A DNA stretch of 64,000 nt from Pseudomonas alkylphenolica (GTDB lineage Bacteria; Pseudomonadota; Gammaproteobacteria; Pseudomonadales; Pseudomonadaceae). Under the pieces are notes generated by a model. The model worked only from the letters and a program-made list of their open reading frames with translations. It was not told where the DNA came from and ran no database searches. Numbering within the stretch: position 1 is the first letter of the stretch; each line of letters begins with the position of its first letter. The translations under genes and the position numbers were made by a program. The stretch is taken from positions 1-64,000 of the forward strand of contig NZ_JADUCM010000010.1 in NCBI RefSeq assembly GCF_016009175.1, read 5' to 3'. This document shows, in pieces, positions 47,632 to 57,975 of this stretch.

Positions 47632-49191
47632 TTAGCGGGCCGTTACCTGCGACCGCTCGACCAGTTCTTCGTACAGGCGCGCATAGGGTTCCACCGCCTG
47701 GCACCAGTTGAAGGGCTGGGTCATGGCCAGGCAGCGCATGGCGCCCAGCAGGTCCTTCTTGCCGTATACATAGAACGCCCGGCTCAAGGCCTCGCGGTAG
47801 CTGTCGACAGTGGACTCGTCGAACAGGAAACCGGTGACGCCATTTTCAATGGTGTCAGCCAGGCCACCGGTATTGCGCGCCACCGGCAGTGAACCGAAGC
47901 GCTGCGCGTACATCTGGCTCAGGCCGCACGGCTCGTAGCGCGAGGGCATCAGCAAAAAATCGCTGCCGGCGAACATGCGCCTGGCGTCGGTTTCGTTGAA
48001 GCCGATGCGTACACCGACCTGGCCGGGATGACGCAGGGCCAATTCGCGCATGGCCTGTTCTTCCTCCGGTTCGCCACGGCCGATGATCGCAATCTGTCCG
48101 CCCTGGCTGACGATGTAGTCGGCCACGCCGAGGGTCAGGTCCAGGCCTTTCTGGTAGACCAGTCGCGAGACCACGGCGAACAGCGGGCCGGTCGACGGCT
48201 CGAGCTCGAACAGTTCACGGACCTGGCGGCTGTTGGCGGCCTTGCCGTCCCAATCGTTGAGACTGAAGGGGTGTGCCAGGTGCGGGTCGCTGGCCGAGTC
48301 CCAGCTTTCGTCAATGCCGTTGGGAATGCCGCTGAGCAGGCCCTGCTGGGCCTTGCTGCCAAGGAAGCCATCCAGTCCGCAGCCAAACGCCGGGGTGGTG
48401 ATTTCGCGGGCGTAGGTGGCGCTGACCGTGGTGATGTGGCTGGCATAGGCCAGACCTGCCTTGAGGAACGACAGCTTGCCGTAAAACTCCATGCCTTCCT
48501 GTTGCAGGGCGTGGTGGGGAATGGCAAGTTCCGGGCAGCAGGCGCGGCTGACCACGCCTTGATAGGCCAGGTTATGGATGGTGAACAGCGTGGGTGTCTG
48601 CAGGCCGCGCCAGTGCATGTAGGCAGGCGCCAGTCCGGCGGGCCAGTCATGGGCGTGGACCAGGTCGGGCTTCCAGTGAACCATGCCTTCACCGGCAGCG
48701 ATCTCGGCGGCTGCCAGGCCCAGGCGGGCAAAGCGGATGTGATTGTCCGGCCAGTCACGGCCGTTGTTGGCACCATAGGGAGTGCCTTCGCGCTGATACA
48801 GCTCCGGGCAGATCAACACATAGATGACCAGTCCGTCGGCCAGGTCCATGCGCCCGATCTTGCACGGCGGCAGCGCCGCGTGCCCGCCCAGTTCACCCAC
48901 CAGGTGAATGGGGTTGTCGCTCTCCAGCACTTGCGGGTAGCCGGGAATCAGGACCCGTACATCATGCAGGTGGCGCATCGCCCGGGGCAGGGCAGCGGAA
49001 ACGTCGCCCAGGCCGCCGGTCTTGACCAGGTCGGCAATTTCAGAAGTCACGAACAGCACTTTGCGCTTGTTCGGGTTGTGCCGGGAGTCTGTGCCAGGTG
49101 CCATGGCTGTCGTATTGAAGTCCGTGGCCAACGGCGCACGGTTGTCCGGGTTGAAGTGTTCTACGTTCGGTTCGACAGCGGCACTGATCAT
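47632..49191 (-). CDS. glgA: Glycogen/starch synthase (GlgA, GT5)
   Basis: 519 residues. An inverting-fold retaining glucosyltransferase that extends linear alpha-1,4-glucan from a nucleotide-glucose donor. The N-terminal KTGGLGDVSAALPRAM is the donor-binding loop, and PSRYEPCGLSQMYAQRFG holds the conserved Glu of the C-terminal lobe. A 40-residue, possibly disordered leader precedes RKVLFVTSEIADL. No ADP-glucose pyrophosphorylase (glgC) is in the window, so the donor supply is not visible. The ATG at 49191 with GGAAG upstream is preferred over a 37-residue extension. First gene of the leftward operon. Confidence 0.94.
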   Translation of the reverse strand: MISAAVEPNVEHFNPDNRAPLATDFNTTAMAPGTDSRHNPNKRKVLFVTSEIADLVKTGGLGDVSAALPRAMRHLHDVRVLIPGYPQVLESDNPIHLVGELGGHAALPPCKIGRMDLADGLVIYVLICPELYQREGTPYGANNGRDWPDNHIRFARLGLAAAEIAAGEGMVHWKPDLVHAHDWPAGLAPAYMHWRGLQTPTLFTIHNLAYQGVVSRACCPELAIPHHALQQEGMEFYGKLSFLKAGLAYASHITTVSATYAREITTPAFGCGLDGFLGSKAQQGLLSGIPNGIDESWDSASDPHLAHPFSLNDWDGKAANSRQVRELFELEPSTGPLFAVVSRLVYQKGLDLTLGVADYIVSQGGQIAIIGRGEPEEEQAMRELALRHPGQVGVRIGFNETDARRMFAGSDFLLMPSRYEPCGLSQMYAQRFGSLPVARNTGGLADTIENGVTGFLFDESTVDSYREALSRAFYVYGKKDLLGAMRCLAMTQPFNWCQAVEPYARLYEELVERSQVTAR

Positions 49192-49567
49192 ACTTCTTCC
49201 GTCCCTATATGGCGGGTGTGGGCACCCGTTGTTGTGTATGCAGAAGTTGTCTCTCTGTGTGTGGTACTGCGTTGCGTCCTTGCACCTTATCCGTGCGTGC
49301 AAGCGCTATGCCACGCGGCATGGCTGCCGTGGGCGTGGTGACTGACCGGGGTGGGTGGCCGCGTCTGGATGACCAGAAACGATGACCGTCTTATTTGCTG
49401 ACCGACTGCGATGCCAAGGAGTTCGACTTTTTTTGCCAAATTTTCCAGGCAGTCCTGTGGCCGGTACTGAGTGTAGGAGAGAAATGTGAAGATTTGTGAC
49501 CAGCTGGTCATTTTACTTTCGTTGGCGTCCAGACCGTGCAGCAATCGCTTGCACGGTGCCTGTCGGG
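49192..49567. other. glgA leader and intergenic region
   Basis: 376 bases between glgA and an Lrp gene. The minus strand carries ACACAACAACG at 49227-49237, a weaker CA motif about 36 bases before glgA. The AT-richer part at 49420-49520 may hold the glgA promoter. An 85-codon frame on the minus strand has no family likeness and I do not call it a gene. Confidence 0.4.
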
Positions 49568-50020
49568 TTACATCGGCAGTAGCCGATCCTGAATCACTTC
49601 CTTCATCACCAGGGTCGAGCTCAGGCGTTGCACGTTCGGCAGGCTGGTGAGTTGTTCGTCATAGAGCTTCTGGAAGGCCGGCAAGTCGCGCGCGACCACA
49701 TGCAGCAGGTAGTCCGGGTCGCCGAACAGGCGCTGCGCCTCGACAATCTGCGCCACCTCGCCCAGCGCTGACTCGAAATCCGCCACCGGCTGGCGGGTCA
49801 CCTCGCGCAGGGTGACGAACACCAGCGCCGCAAAGTTCAGACCCAGCGCAGCAGGCGCCAACCGCGCGTGGTAGCCAAGGATCGCGCCAGATTCCTCCAG
49901 TGCCTTGAGACGCCGATGGCAGGGCGACAGGCTCAGCCCCACGCGGTCGGCCAGCTCGGTCACGGACAGGCGCCCGTCTTTTTGCAATTCGGCAAGAATT
50001 TTTCTGTCTGTTCTGTCCAT
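49568..50020 (-). CDS. Lrp/AsnC-family transcriptional regulator
   Basis: 150 residues. Helix-turn-helix (LSVTELADRVGLSLSPCHRRLKAL) and C-terminal RAM domain (FGDPDYLLHVVARDLPAFQK). Divergent from a LysE-type exporter with a 111-base gap, so it probably activates that exporter in response to an amino acid. The same arrangement with an EamA exporter occurs at 33501-35010. Confidence 0.92.
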   Translation of the reverse strand: MDRTDRKILAELQKDGRLSVTELADRVGLSLSPCHRRLKALEESGAILGYHARLAPAALGLNFAALVFVTLREVTRQPVADFESALGEVAQIVEAQRLFGDPDYLLHVVARDLPAFQKLYDEQLTSLPNVQRLSSTLVMKEVIQDRLLPM

Positions 50021-50131
50021 TGAGAAGGATCTTCCAGTGATTGGCTTGTAATAGGGAATATACGAAAGAAAATCCCCGGACGGAATCCGTACGCTGTGTT
50101 CATCTCAAAACAGTGTGGAAGGAAGACTGAA

Positions 50132-50746
50132 GTGGCGATCAGCGTGCTGACGGCGTTCTGGGCCGTGTCCTTGTTATTCGTGATCACCCCGGGCGCAGAT
50201 TGGGCCTATGCCATTTCTGCGGGCATGCGCGGGCGCTGGGTAATGCCGGCGGTGGCGGGCATGCTCTCGGGGCATTTCCTGGCGACGCTGGTGGTGGCGG
50301 CCGGGGTTGGCAGCCTGATTGCGGGGCACCCGCTGGCCTTGACGCTGCTCACGCTCGCGGGGTGCACGTACCTGTTGTGGCTGGGCGCCAATCTGTTGCT
50401 CAGCCCGGCAGTGCCAGACGCCGAACGCGCCGGCGGGGAGGAGAGCGGCAAGCGTTGGGCGTTCAAGGGCTTTTGCGTGAGCGGGCTCAACCCCAAGGTA
50501 TTCCTGTTGTTCCTGGCCTTGCTGCCGCAGTTCACCGACCCGCAATCGGCATGGCCGCTGCCACTGCAGATCATGGTGTTGGGCTTGGTGCACCTGTGCA
50601 GTTCATTGGTGGTTTACCTGGCGGTGGGTTATGGCGCCAAAGCGGTGCTGAGCACGCGACCGGATGTCGCGAAGGCGGTGGGTCGAGCGTCCGGCGTGGC
50701 AATGATCGTGGTGGCGTTGGGGCTGATTGCCGGGCAATTGCACTGA
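50132..50746 (+). CDS. LysE/RhtB-family amino-acid exporter
   Basis: 204 residues from a GTG start with GGAAG about eight bases upstream. Six hydrophobic helices and the family mark FVITPGADWAYAISAGMRG near the N-terminus; GFCVSGLNPKVFLLFLALLP is the second conserved block. It exports an amino acid or related compound and is probably controlled by the divergent Lrp protein. An upstream start at 50096 would add 12 polar residues that do not fit the family. Confidence 0.92.
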   Translation: MAISVLTAFWAVSLLFVITPGADWAYAISAGMRGRWVMPAVAGMLSGHFLATLVVAAGVGSLIAGHPLALTLLTLAGCTYLLWLGANLLLSPAVPDAERAGGEESGKRWAFKGFCVSGLNPKVFLLFLALLPQFTDPQSAWPLPLQIMVLGLVHLCSSLVVYLAVGYGAKAVLSTRPDVAKAVGRASGVAMIVVALGLIAGQLH

Positions 50747-50841
50747 GGCGGGGAGGTAAGGCGCAGTGCGTCCCGATTTTGGTCCACTGGATGGCGCCGC
50801 GCACCGTGATGGTGCAAGGCGCCACGGGCCCTGGCATGGGG

Positions 50842-51009
50842 TCAGGCGTGTGAAGTGGTGTTGCCGGCCTGGGCTTGCTGCAGCTGCAGGCTCAGTTTGG
50901 CCACTTGTTGCAGGAGTTGGTCGCGTTCTTCGCGCAAACGCTGCAGTTCATCACGGTGAACGGACACGTAGAGGGTCTGGGGCGGCATTTTCGGTAGAAG
51001 GGTTCCCAT
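50842..51009 (-). CDS. Small coiled-coil hypothetical protein
   Basis: 55 residues beginning [20 protein letters not shown], followed by a heptad-rich helix ([20 protein letters not shown]) that should form a coiled coil. GAGG precedes the ATG. No signal or membrane segment is present. Partner unknown; it lies alone between the LysE gene and gnd on the opposite strand. A longer frame exists upstream but lacks a good start. Confidence 0.7.
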   Translation of the reverse strand: MGTLLPKMPPQTLYVSVHRDELQRLREERDQLLQQVAKLSLQLQQAQAGNTTSHA

Positions 51010-51206
51010 TGCACACCTCGCAAATGGCTGGTCGTTGTTACAAGCGTAGCCGCTCAATCGGGCGCGATTCTGAATTCTTTCTCTTCGCTTGGGAACTTTT
51101 TTGTTTGTTGCTGTCTTGCCGTCTGTCGATGAACCAAGCACGCCTGCTCTGGACTAACCTTGAAGGCCTGAACGGTCAGTTTTCATCTTTAGGGGAGCAT
51201 CGGCAC

Positions 51207-52190
51207 ATGCAACTGGGAATCGTCGGGCTGGGCCGCATGGGCGGTAATATCGCAAGGCGCTTGATGCGTAACGGTCATCGCATGGTGGTGCATGATCGTG
51301 ATCGCCAGGCGGTGGAGACCCTGGTAGCAGAAGGCGCCAGTGGTGCGCACGACCTGGGCGCACTCGTGGGCAAGCTGGAAAAGCCACGCGCGGTCTGGGT
51401 GATGTTGCCCGCCGGCGAGCCCACCGAGCAGACCATCGCGCAACTGGCCGACCTGCTCGACGCCGACGATGTCATCATCGATGGCGGCAATACCTTCTAC
51501 AAGGACGACATCCGCCGCGCGGCCGACCTGGCCGGGCGCCAGCTGCATTATGTCGATGTCGGTACTTCGGGCGGCGTCTGGGGCCTGGAGCGCGGCTACT
51601 GCATGATGATCGGCGGCGAAAAGGCGGTGGTCGAGCGCTTTGATCCGCTGTTCGCAGCCCTCGCACCCGGTGTCGGCAGCATTCCCCGTACCCGGGGCCG
51701 CCAGGGGCCGGCCGGGCGCGCCGAGCAGGGGTACATCCATGCAGGTCCGGCAGGTGCCGGGCACTACGTGAAGATGATCCACAACGGCATCGAGTACGGC
51801 CTGATGCAGGCCTATGCCGAAGGCTTCGACATCCTCAAGAGCAAAGGCAGCGAGGCCTTGCCGGCGGAGCAACGCTTTGACCTTGATCTGGCCGAGATCG
51901 CCGAGGTGTGGCGCCGTGGCAGCGTGGTGACCTCCTGGCTGCTGGACCTGACGGCCGATGCGCTGGTGGCCGACCCGCAACTGGGCGGCTACAGCGGCTC
52001 GGTGGCCGACAGCGGAGAAGGGCGCTGGACCATTGATGCCGCCGTCGAGCAGGCGGTGCCGGTACCGGTGTTGTCGAGTGCGCTGTTTGCCCGTTTCCGT
52101 TCGCGCCAGCAACAGGGCACGTACGCCGACCGGATGCTCTCGGCCATGCGCTTCGGCTTTGGTGGACACGTTGAGAAGAAAGCCGAATGA
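51207..52190 (+). CDS. gnd: 6-phosphogluconate dehydrogenase, short decarboxylating form
   Basis: 327 residues. It oxidises and decarboxylates 6-phosphogluconate to ribulose-5-phosphate. [19 protein letters not shown] is the Rossmann dinucleotide motif, [18 protein letters not shown] the substrate loop and [19 protein letters not shown] the catalytic Lys/His-Asn-Gly helix. The short class (about 300-330 residues) typically prefers NAD+ over NADP+. GGGGAG lies nine bases before the ATG. Its stop overlaps the zwf start in ATGA, so the two oxidative pentose phosphate steps are translated together. Confidence 0.95.
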   Translation: MQLGIVGLGRMGGNIARRLMRNGHRMVVHDRDRQAVETLVAEGASGAHDLGALVGKLEKPRAVWVMLPAGEPTEQTIAQLADLLDADDVIIDGGNTFYKDDIRRAADLAGRQLHYVDVGTSGGVWGLERGYCMMIGGEKAVVERFDPLFAALAPGVGSIPRTRGRQGPAGRAEQGYIHAGPAGAGHYVKMIHNGIEYGLMQAYAEGFDILKSKGSEALPAEQRFDLDLAEIAEVWRRGSVVTSWLLDLTADALVADPQLGGYSGSVADSGEGRWTIDAAVEQAVPVPVLSSALFARFRSRQQQGTYADRMLSAMRFGFGGHVEKKAE

Positions 52191-53686
52191 GTAAACCTGC
52201 GATCGAAACCGCACCCCCGTGCACCCTGTTTCTGTTTGGCGGCAGCGGCGACCTGGTCAAGCGCCTGTTGATACCGGCCCTGTATAATCTCAGCCGCGAC
52301 GGCCTGCTGGACAAGGGGCTGCGCATCGTCGGGGTGGACCACAACCCGCTCAGCGATGCTGACTTTGCCGGGCGTCTGGAAGCCTTCATGCGTGAACGCG
52401 ACAAGGCCAGCCAGGGTGCCAACTGCCTGGATGACAAACTGTGGGGCCGGCTGGCAAAGCGCGTCGGCTACCTGACCGGTGATTTTCTCAGCGAGGCGAC
52501 CTACCAGGCCATCGCCCGGCGCATTGAAAAGAACCCCAGTGAAAACGCGGTGTTTTACCTGGCCACCTCACCCGGCTTTTTCAGCGAAGTGGTACAGCGG
52601 CTGGGCGCTGCCGGCCTGCTCGACGAGTCCAAAGGCTTTCGCCGGGTGGTGGTGGAAAAGCCCTTTGGCTCCGACCTGGCCAGTGCCGAGGCGCTCAATG
52701 CCTGCCTGCTCAAGGTCATGAGCGAAAAGCAGATCTACCGCATCGATCACTACCTGGGCAAAGAGACGGTGCAGAACATCCTGGTCAGCCGTTTCTCCAA
52801 CGGCCTGTTCGAAGCGTTCTGGAACAACCATTACATCGATCACGTGCAGATCACCGCGGCCGAGACCGTCGGCGTCGAAACCCGCGGTGCGTTCTACGAC
52901 CACACCGGCGCCTTGCGCGACATGGTCCCCAACCACCTGTTCCAGTTGTTGGCGATGGTTGCCATGGAGCCACCGGCGGCATTCGGCGCCGATGCCGTGC
53001 GCAGCGAAAAAGCCAAGGTGGTGGGTGCCATCCGGCCCTGGTCAAAGGCCATGGCGCTGAAGAACTCGGTGCGTGGACAGTATGTGGCGGGCAAGCAAGG
53101 GCGCAAACCGTTGCCGGGCTACCGCGAAGAACCGCGGGTCGATCCGCACAGCCAGACGGAAACCTTCGTGGCCTTGAAGGTCATGATCGATAACTGGCGC
53201 TGGGTCGGGGTGCCGTTTTACTTGCGTACCGGCAAGCGCATGAGCGTGCGTGACACCGAAATTGCCATCTGCTTCAAGCCGGCGCCGTCGGCGCAGTTTC
53301 GTGCCACCGAGGGCGACAAGATTCAACCCAACTACCTGAGGATCCAGATCCAGCCCAACGAAGGCATGTGGTTCGACCTCCAGGCCAAACGCCCGGGGCC
53401 GGCGCTGGTAATGGAGAACATCGAACTGGGATTTGCCTACAAGGACTTCTTCACGATGCTGCCGTACACCGGGTACGAGACCTTGATCTATGACTGCCTG
53501 ACCGGCGACCAGACGTTGTTCCAGCGCGCCGACAACATCGAGAACGGCTGGCGTGCGGTGCAGCCGTTTCTCGATGCCTGGAAGGAAGGGGGAGAGGTGC
53601 ACACCTATGCAGCAGGAGAGGATGGCCCGGAGGCCGCCACCGAACTGATGAGCCGCGACCGGCGGGTGTGGCACTCGATCGGTTGA
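52187..53686 (+). CDS. zwf: Glucose-6-phosphate 1-dehydrogenase (Zwf)
   Basis: 499 residues. It oxidises glucose-6-phosphate to 6-phosphogluconolactone. [19 protein letters not shown] is the coenzyme-binding start and [13 protein letters not shown] the substrate signature with catalytic His. [20 protein letters not shown] is the conserved C-terminal block. It is coupled to gnd by a four-base overlap; no pgl gene follows. Paired with a glucan operon, it links stored glucan to reducing power. A REP pair follows the stop. Confidence 0.96.
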   Translation: MSKPAIETAPPCTLFLFGGSGDLVKRLLIPALYNLSRDGLLDKGLRIVGVDHNPLSDADFAGRLEAFMRERDKASQGANCLDDKLWGRLAKRVGYLTGDFLSEATYQAIARRIEKNPSENAVFYLATSPGFFSEVVQRLGAAGLLDESKGFRRVVVEKPFGSDLASAEALNACLLKVMSEKQIYRIDHYLGKETVQNILVSRFSNGLFEAFWNNHYIDHVQITAAETVGVETRGAFYDHTGALRDMVPNHLFQLLAMVAMEPPAAFGADAVRSEKAKVVGAIRPWSKAMALKNSVRGQYVAGKQGRKPLPGYREEPRVDPHSQTETFVALKVMIDNWRWVGVPFYLRTGKRMSVRDTEIAICFKPAPSAQFRATEGDKIQPNYLRIQIQPNEGMWFDLQAKRPGPALVMENIELGFAYKDFFTMLPYTGYETLIYDCLTGDQTLFQRADNIENGWRAVQPFLDAWKEGGEVHTYAAGEDGPEAATELMSRDRRVWHSIG

Positions 53687-53700
53687 ACCGCAAAAAGCTT

Positions 53701-53762
53701 CGCGGGTGAACCCGCTCCCACAGGGTAATGAGCTGTTCCTGTGGGAGCGGGTTTACCCGCGA
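53701..53762. repeat. REP pair (GGAGCGGGTTTACCCGCG family) after zwf
   Basis: CGCGGGTGAACCCGCTCCCACAG faces CTGTGGGAGCGGGTTTACCCGCG, separated by 16 bases. It lies between the converging zwf and nhaB genes and probably acts as transcript end. It is a different REP family from those at 28886 and 60100. Confidence 0.8.
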
Positions 53763-53773
53763 ATAACCGCCGC

Positions 53774-55276
53774 CTAAAGCCAGTAGGTCACCGCCCACCA
53801 ACCCAGCCCACCCATGACCACGGTGTATGGCAGCGCCATCCACACCATCCGCCCGTATGACAACCGCACCAGTGGCGCGATCGCCGAGGTCAGCAGAAAC
53901 AGGAAGGCAGCCTGGCCGTTGGGCGTGGCGACGCTGGGCAGGTTGGTGCCGGTGTTGATCGCCACCGCCAGGGTTTCGAAATGCTCGCGGCTCATGTGGC
54001 CGTCAAGGAACGCCTGTTTCACTTCGGTGATGTAGATCGTGGCAACGAAGACGTTGTCGCTGATCGCCGACAGCAGGCCGTTGGCGATGAACAGCATGCC
54101 CGGTTGTTGCTCGGCCGGCAGGGCCAGCACCCACTGGATCAACGGCGTGAACAATTGTTGGTCGTGGATCACCGCGACAATCGCAAAGAACACCACAAGC
54201 AGTGCGGTAAACGGCATCGCATCCTGAAAGGCACGGCCCAGGCGGTGCTCGTCGGTGATGCCGGTAAAAGCGGTGATCAGCACGATCACCAACAGGCCGA
54301 TCAGGCCGACTTCAGCGATGTGCAGGCCCAGGCCGATGATCAGGATCAACGCAGCCAGGCCTTGCACCAGCAACGCGGCACGTTGATACACGGTACGCTG
54401 GGCGTCGTCCTCGGCGGCATAGGCGGCCAGTACCTGGCGTACGTTGTCCGGCAGCAAGGTGCCGTAGCCGAACAGGCGCAGCTTCTCCAGCAGCACACAG
54501 GTCACCAGGCCGGCAGCCAGCACCGGCAGGGACACCGGCGCGACCTTGGAGAAGAAGTCGCCGAAGTGCCAGCCCATCTCATGGCCGATCAACAGGTTCT
54601 GTGGCTCACCCACCAGTGTGCACACGCCACCCAGCGCAGTACCCACCGCGCCATGCATCAGCAGGCTGCGCAGGAAGGCGCGGAACTGTTGCAGGTCGTC
54701 GCGTTGCAACTGGGCGATGTCATGATCGCTGTCCAGGTTCGACTCTTCCCGCGGGTTGGCACCCGAGGCCACCCGGTGGTAAACCGAGTAGAAGCCGACG
54801 GCGGCGCTGATGATCACCGCTGTGACGGTCAGGGCATCGAGAAACGCCGAGAGAAAGGCCGAGAGAAAGCAGAACAGCAGCGACAGAACGGCCTTGGAGC
54901 GCACCCCCAGCAGGATCCGCGAGAACACGAACAGCAGCAGGTCCTTCATGAAGTAGATGCCGGCAACCATGAACATCAGCAGCAGGATCACCGGGAAGTT
55001 GTGCTGCAGTTCGTCATACAAGGCTTGGGGCGTGGTCATGCCCAGCACCAGGGCCTCGACGACCAGCAGGCCACCGGGCATCAGCGGGTAGCACTTGAGC
55101 GCCATGCCCAGGGTGAAAATGAACTGGACCACCAGCACCCAGCCGGTGACGACCGGCCCGAGGGTGAACAGCAACACCGGGTTGAGTACCAGGAACAGGC
55201 ACAGGGTGGCCTTGTACCAAAGGGGTGACTGCCCGAGGAAGTTGTGGGCCAGAGCGCCGGCCAGGGAGCGGGACAT
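53774..55276 (-). CDS. nhaB: Na+/H+ antiporter NhaB
   Basis: 500 residues, about 12 membrane helices. The N-terminus ([19 protein letters not shown]) and the segment [20 protein letters not shown] match NhaB, which expels Na+ in exchange for protons. [20 protein letters not shown] is a conserved C-terminal block. AAGGA lies nine bases before the ATG. Single gene; no partner needed. Confidence 0.95.
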   Translation of the reverse strand: MSRSLAGALAHNFLGQSPLWYKATLCLFLVLNPVLLFTLGPVVTGWVLVVQFIFTLGMALKCYPLMPGGLLVVEALVLGMTTPQALYDELQHNFPVILLLMFMVAGIYFMKDLLLFVFSRILLGVRSKAVLSLLFCFLSAFLSAFLDALTVTAVIISAAVGFYSVYHRVASGANPREESNLDSDHDIAQLQRDDLQQFRAFLRSLLMHGAVGTALGGVCTLVGEPQNLLIGHEMGWHFGDFFSKVAPVSLPVLAAGLVTCVLLEKLRLFGYGTLLPDNVRQVLAAYAAEDDAQRTVYQRAALLVQGLAALILIIGLGLHIAEVGLIGLLVIVLITAFTGITDEHRLGRAFQDAMPFTALLVVFFAIVAVIHDQQLFTPLIQWVLALPAEQQPGMLFIANGLLSAISDNVFVATIYITEVKQAFLDGHMSREHFETLAVAINTGTNLPSVATPNGQAAFLFLLTSAIAPLVRLSYGRMVWMALPYTVVMGGLGWWAVTYWL

Positions 55277-55432
55277 GAATATGTATCCTTATAATTCAAC
55301 AGGCGCGCAAAGTGCCGGATGTCGCCTTCGAGATCAAGGTAAAAGTCCGGGTTTTGGCACAAGCGCAGTCTTGGCCTTTGCCGGTGCCTTGATATAGTCC
55401 GCTGATTCCCGCCCCACCCAAGGAAACCACCC

Positions 55433-56275
55433 GTGAGCGACTTTCAGGCACTCGACATCGAACTGACCGAATTCCAAGCGTTCAAGGTCGAATTGAAGCA
55501 CAACATTGCCCATGTCCAGATCAATCGCCCGGAAAAGGTCAACGCGATGAACGCGCCGTTCTGGAGCGAGATCGTTGACATCTTCAAGTGGATTGACGAC
55601 ACGGACGCGGTGCGTGCAGTGGTCATCAGCGGTGCCGGCAAGCATTTTTCGTCCGGCATCGACCTGATGCTGCTGGCCTCGGTGGCCAACGAGCTGGGCA
55701 AGGACGTGGGGCGCAATGCGCGGCTGTTGCGCCGCACAATTCTGCGTATGCAGGCGTCTTTCAATGCCGTCGACAATTGCCGCAAGCCGGTGCTCGCAGC
55801 AATTCAGGGCTACTGCATTGGTGGCGCCATCGACCTCGTCTCGGCGTGCGACATGCGTTACTGCAGCACTGATGCGCAGTTCTCGATTAAGGAAATCGAC
55901 ATGGGCATGGCGGCCGACGTCGGCACCTTGCAGCGCCTGCCGCGGATCATCGGCGATGGCATCATGCGTGAACTGGCCTACACCGGGCGTAATGTCGCCG
56001 CCGACGAAGCCCTGCGCATCGGCCTGGTCAACCGGGTGTACGACAGCCATGAGGCATTGCTTGAGGGAGTCTTTGCCATTGCCACCGAAATTGCGGGAAA
56101 ATCCCCCATTGCTGTGGCCGGCACCAAGGAAATGCTCAGCTATATGCGCGATCACCGTATCGACGATGGCCTGGAGTACATTGCCACCTGGAACGCTGCC
56201 ATGTTGCAATCCAACGATCTGCGGGTAGCCGTGGCTGCCCACATGAGCAAACAGAAACCCGAGTTCGCCGACTGA
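55433..56275 (+). CDS. Crotonase, delta(3,5)-delta(2,4)-dienoyl-CoA isomerase-like
   Basis: 280 residues from a GTG start. The crotonase fold has the oxyanion segments GKHFSSGIDLM and IQGYCIGGAIDLVSACDMRY. The run FSIKEIDMGMAADVGTLQRL carries the Glu and Asp typical of ECH1 dienoyl-CoA isomerases, which help degrade unsaturated fatty acids with odd-position double bonds. A plain enoyl-CoA hydratase is less likely given that segment. nudC follows after 33 bases. Confidence 0.85.
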   Translation: MSDFQALDIELTEFQAFKVELKHNIAHVQINRPEKVNAMNAPFWSEIVDIFKWIDDTDAVRAVVISGAGKHFSSGIDLMLLASVANELGKDVGRNARLLRRTILRMQASFNAVDNCRKPVLAAIQGYCIGGAIDLVSACDMRYCSTDAQFSIKEIDMGMAADVGTLQRLPRIIGDGIMRELAYTGRNVAADEALRIGLVNRVYDSHEALLEGVFAIATEIAGKSPIAVAGTKEMLSYMRDHRIDDGLEYIATWNAAMLQSNDLRVAVAAHMSKQKPEFAD

Positions 56276-56308
56276 TTGCAGCGGCGGGCCCGCGCAAGGA
56301 ACCGGAAC

Positions 56309-57139
56309 ATGGCGTCGCGTTGGACCACCGCAGTACTGGACACGAACCTCGCTGGCGGCTGGGCAGTCGCCCGTTGCAGCGAGGGTTTCCTGGTTGACGA
56401 CAACGGCGCGCTGTTCCCGCGCGACTGGCTCAAGCGTCAGGACCTCGATGTACTGTGCGAGCACGGCATCGGCCATTTCGATGGCCAGCCGGTGTTCCTG
56501 CTGGAACTCAAGGCGCCGCAAGCGGTAGCCGGCTGCCAGTGGCGCGGCTTGCGCCAGTTCATGCTTGACGGCGATTTCGACACCTACAAGATTCTTGGTT
56601 ACGCCGCGCAAATCGGCACCTGGGCCCGCGAACACCGTTTTTGCGGCAGTTGCGGCCAGCCCATGACGCAGATTCACTGGGAACGGGCGATGTACTGCGC
56701 ACCGTGCGATTTGCGCAGCTACCCGCGCATTTCACCGAGCATGATCGTGCTGATCACCCGTGGCGACGAGATTCTGCTGGCGCGTTCACCGCGTTTTGTC
56801 ACCGGCGTCTACAGCACCCTGGCAGGCTTTGCCGAGCCCGGCGAGTCGGCCGAGGATTGCCTGGTGCGCGAGGTGCGTGAAGAGGTGGCCATCGAGGTGC
56901 AGAACATCCAGTACGTCGGCAGCCAGTGCTGGCCGTTCCCGCACTCGATGATGCTGGGTTTTCATGCCGAGTACGCGGGGGGCGAAATCATCATGCAGGC
57001 CGACGAGATCGAAGATGCGCAGTGGTTCCGGGTCGATGCGCTGCCGCCGTTGCCAGCGGGGCGCTCGATTGCCCGGTACCTGATCGACCTGTATGTGGCG
57101 CGGCGCTTAGGCCTGGCCGAACCAGTGCTGCCACGCTAG
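56309..57139 (+). CDS. nudC: NAD+ diphosphatase / RNA deNADding enzyme (NudC)
   Basis: 276 residues. A zinc ribbon (FCGSCGQPM ... [13 protein letters not shown]) precedes the Nudix box [20 protein letters not shown]. The downstream motif [14 protein letters not shown] is the NudC signature SQPWPFPxS with Pro replaced by Cys. It splits NAD(H) to NMN and AMP and in E. coli removes NAD caps from RNA. The ATG at 56309 has AAGGA upstream. The last 33 bases overlap the end of the convergent permease gene. Confidence 0.95.
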   Translation: MASRWTTAVLDTNLAGGWAVARCSEGFLVDDNGALFPRDWLKRQDLDVLCEHGIGHFDGQPVFLLELKAPQAVAGCQWRGLRQFMLDGDFDTYKILGYAAQIGTWAREHRFCGSCGQPMTQIHWERAMYCAPCDLRSYPRISPSMIVLITRGDEILLARSPRFVTGVYSTLAGFAEPGESAEDCLVREVREEVAIEVQNIQYVGSQCWPFPHSMMLGFHAEYAGGEIIMQADEIEDAQWFRVDALPPLPAGRSIARYLIDLYVARRLGLAEPVLPR

Positions 57140-57886
57140 GCGCACGGTCAGCGCCAGCACCACGGTGATGAACACCGGGCGAATGAACTTGCTGCCGCCG
57201 CTGATGGCGGTGCGCGCACCGAAAAAGGCGCCGACCATCAGTGCCGAGCCCATGGACAGGCCCACCAGCCAGTCGACCTGGCCGGAGAAGATGAACACCG
57301 ACAGCGCTGCGGCGTTACTGACGAAGTTCATGCTGCGCGCCACACCGCTGGCCTTCACCAGGTCGATGGGGTAGAGCAGCAAGGTGCTGACGGTCCAGAA
57401 CGCACCGGTACCCGGGCCGGCCACGCCATCATAAAACCCGAGCGTCAGGCCCTGGGGCAGTTGCCATTTCTTTTTCACCGGCACGTCGGCGTCCAGCGGC
57501 GCTTTCGGGGTGCCACCAAACAGCAAGTAGACCCCGCACAGGAAGACGATCACCGGCAGCATCTTGTTCAGCCATTCTGCCGGCAGGTAATGCGCAACCA
57601 CGGCACCGATCAAGGCGCCGACAAAGGTGCCGAACAGTGCGTGGCGCCATTGTGCCGGGTGGAACAGTTTGCGCCGGTAATAGGTGAAGCCGGCAGTGGC
57701 CGAGCCAAAGGTCGAGCTGAGTTTGTTGGTGCCCAGCACCAGGTGCGGCGGCATGCCGGCAGTGAGCAGGGCGGGGGTGGTCAGCAACCCGCCGCCACCG
57801 GCGATGGCATCGATGAATCCGGCAACAAAAGCGACGGCGGCGAGAATGGCGAGGGTGGTCAGATCTACGCTGAGTTCGAAAGGCAT
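57107..57886 (-). CDS. TSUP (TauE/SafE) family permease
   Basis: 259 residues, eight predicted helices. The opening [20 protein letters not shown] and [19 protein letters not shown] in the second half are the two TSUP repeats. The family exports sulfite, sulfoacetate or related anions, or imports organic acids; the substrate is not readable. It overlaps the nudC end tail to tail. Confidence 0.9.
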   Translation of the reverse strand: MPFELSVDLTTLAILAAVAFVAGFIDAIAGGGGLLTTPALLTAGMPPHLVLGTNKLSSTFGSATAGFTYYRRKLFHPAQWRHALFGTFVGALIGAVVAHYLPAEWLNKMLPVIVFLCGVYLLFGGTPKAPLDADVPVKKKWQLPQGLTLGFYDGVAGPGTGAFWTVSTLLLYPIDLVKASGVARSMNFVSNAAALSVFIFSGQVDWLVGLSMGSALMVGAFFGARTAISGGSKFIRPVFITVVLALTVRLAWQHWFGQA

Positions 57887-57975
57887 GGCATGAGCTTAAT
57901 CGCGTGGGCGCAGAAGGGGCTGCGCCCTAAGGTCGCTATGGTAATGGAGATACAGGCCATCTGTCAGGGCCCGGT

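Noticed and set aside
49287..49544. An 85-codon minus-strand frame upstream of glgA
   Set aside because: No recognisable family, no clear ribosome-binding site, and it lies in a presumed promoter region.
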